Shown here in pieces: positions 63,112 through 64,000 of a stretch of 64,000 bases of DNA. Numbering within the stretch: position 1 is the stretch's first letter; the number at the start of each line of letters is the position of its first letter. The notes beneath the pieces were generated by a model. The model did not search any database and was not told where the DNA came from. It worked only from the letters and a program-made list of their open reading frames with translations. The DNA comes from Dermatophilaceae bacterium (lineage in GTDB: Bacteria > Actinomycetota > Actinomycetes > Actinomycetales > Dermatophilaceae): the NCBI GenBank assembly GCA_014377705.1, contig JACMPC010000250.1, positions 1 through 64,000 on the forward strand. The letters run 5' to 3'. A program made the translations under genes and the position numbers.

Positions 63112-63220
63112 CGGCTCGGTCGGGTGAGCGGTCGGGTGAGGGTGAGCGGGCGGGTGAGCGGTCGGGTGCGGGTGAGCGGGTGAGGGTGGGCCGTGCCGTG
63201 AGCCGGCGGGGTGGGGCGGT
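63112..63220. repeat. G-rich degenerate repeat of GGTCGGGTGAGC-like units
   Basis: Units such as CGGTCGGGTGAG and GGGTGAGCGGGC recur with variation over about 80 bp in the gap between the convergent aldolase and ABC ATPase genes. No ORF. Repeated G3 runs on the plus strand could form unusual structures. Confidence 0.6.
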
Positions 63221-64000
63221 CAGGCGGGGTAGGCGTGGACTTCGGTGGCCTTCACTGTTGCCCACAGCTCCTGGCCGGCGCCCAGTCGCAGGTCGGCCAC
63301 GGCGGCGATCGTGACTTCGGCGACGAGAGGGAACGGGCCGGCCAGGCTCACCCGCGCCGTCTGGCCGATGAGCTGTATGTCGCCGACGGTGACCGGCCAG
63401 GTGTTGCGCGGCGAGCCGTAGGGGCGAGCCCGGTAGAGGGCGACGGCTGATGGCGCGATGGTGACGCAGACCGCCGCCCCGCCCGGCACCTCGGGTGTCA
63501 CCACCGTGGTCCCGCCCACGTCCACCTCCTGGCCGCTGACCCGTTGCCCGCGAAGGAAGTTCAGCCCGACCACGTGTGCCACGTAGGCGTCGCGGGGGCG
63601 GGCGATCACCTCCTGCGGGGTCCCCTCCTGGACCAGGCGACCCGCTTCGATGAAGAGGAGGCGATCTGCCAGGGACAGCGCGTCGAGCGGGTCATGGGTC
63701 ACCAGGATGGTGATCCCGTCGAAGGCGCGCAGCCGGACGCCGAGATCGGCCCGGGTCTGCGCCCTGGTCGTCGGGTCGAGCGCCGACAGCGGTTCGTCGA
63801 GCAGCAGCAGTGCGGGGTCGGTGGCCAGGGCCCGGGCCAGTGCGACCCGCTGCGCCTGGCCGGAGGAGAGCTCGCGGGGCCGGACGTCGAGGCGGTCGCC
63901 AAGCCCGAGGGCCTCGAGCTCGAGGCGGGCCCGTGCCCGGGCGTGAGCCCTGGAAACCCCTCGTGACCGCTGTCCGAAACCGACGTTGTCGATGACGCTC
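63220..64000 (-). CDS. Molybdate-type ABC transporter ATPase (ModC-like), 5' end outside the window
   Basis: The C-terminal 260 residues are seen. The frame reads in from base 64000: SVIDNVGFGQRS, signature ELSSGQAQRVALARAL, Walker B LLLLDEPLSALDP, switch VTHDPLDALSLADR, then a TOBE/Mop-like C-terminal domain (SGQEVDVGGTTVV, VGDIQLIGQTARVSLAGPFPLVAEV). The Walker A part lies beyond the edge. The Mop-type C-terminus favours molybdate or tungstate; sulfate or other oxyanion is possible. Confidence 0.85.
   Translation of the reverse strand, partial: SVIDNVGFGQRSRGVSRAHARARARLELEALGLGDRLDVRPRELSSGQAQRVALARALATDPALLLLDEPLSALDPTTRAQTRADLGVRLRAFDGITILVTHDPLDALSLADRLLFIEAGRLVQEGTPQEVIARPRDAYVAHVVGLNFLRGQRVSGQEVDVGGTTVVTPEVPGGAAVCVTIAPSAVALYRARPYGSPRNTWPVTVGDIQLIGQTARVSLAGPFPLVAEVTIAAVADLRLGAGQELWATVKATEVHAYPA

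Overview
The window is a high-GC, densely packed actinobacterial chromosome segment. Its gene content (mycothiol genes mshA and mshD, S-(hydroxymethyl)mycothiol dehydrogenase, glnR, hbhA, carD, senX3-regX3, sortase-type LAFTG protein, rpf-like gene) and gene order shared with mycobacteria (XRE-hbhA-DUF2516; mshA-ybjN-gpm-senX3-regX3; carD-ispD-ispF-cysS-rlmB; glnR-mshD; ppk-mutT1) place it in the Actinomycetia. The combination resembles Intrasporangiaceae/Dermatophilaceae (Tetrasphaera-like), but that is an inference without a marker gene.

Layout. 1-2.0 kb: the truncated start of an unidentified gene and a badly decayed type I restriction-modification locus (hsdM/hsdS). 2.2-7.3 kb: SOUL protein, acyltransferase, zinc-ribbon protein, DUF3516 helicase, unknown protein. 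7.4-8.0 kb: ruin of a Pit-type phosphate transporter. 8.2-17.4 kb (minus strand): pstS-pstC-pstA-pstB, and glnR-mshD-ppk-mutT1, i.e. phosphate uptake and polyphosphate synthesis next to the nitrogen regulator. 17.5-26.6 kb: MoaD-like, membrane, DsrE and nitrobindin genes, Fur and YgfZ, interleaved with exopolysaccharide-type genes (tyrosine phosphatase, DUF4012, Wzz/BY-kinase). 26.7-31.2 kb: BKACE, XRE-hbhA, asparaginase, DUF2516, hydrolase. 31.3-36.8 kb: mshA, ybjN, gpm, phoU, senX3-regX3. 36.9-43.9 kb: carD, MEP-pathway ispDF, formaldehyde-detoxification pair, cysS, rlmB, small membrane proteins. 44-53.7 kb: DUF4032 and a sugar-ABC ATPase diverging from a complete maltodextrin operon (malEFG, GH13 enzyme, LacI regulator). 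53.8-56.2 kb: otsA-otsB (trehalose). 56.3-64 kb: CBS protein, Ser/Thr kinase, c-di-AMP riboswitch with Rpf-like protein, tRNA-Thr, SDR, acyl-CoA dehydrogenase, threonine aldolase, and the edge of a molybdate-type ABC ATPase.

How the parts connect: SenX3-RegX3/PhoU probably control pstSCAB; candidate Pho boxes stand before pstS and senX3. Ppk stores the phosphate. MalEFG plus the GH13 enzyme import and cut maltodextrins under the LacI regulator, whose two likely operators lie 31 bp apart before malE. OtsAB make trehalose. Mycothiol made through MshA/MshD supports MscR.

Most notable non-gene signals: a 31-bp repeat family around a CCTAGG core at two loci; short tandem repeats that are multiples of 3 inside genes but not in decayed or non-coding DNA; a TANNNT box exactly 6-7 nt before the start codon of about ten genes (leaderless-type promoters); and two fossil loci (hsdM/S and pit).
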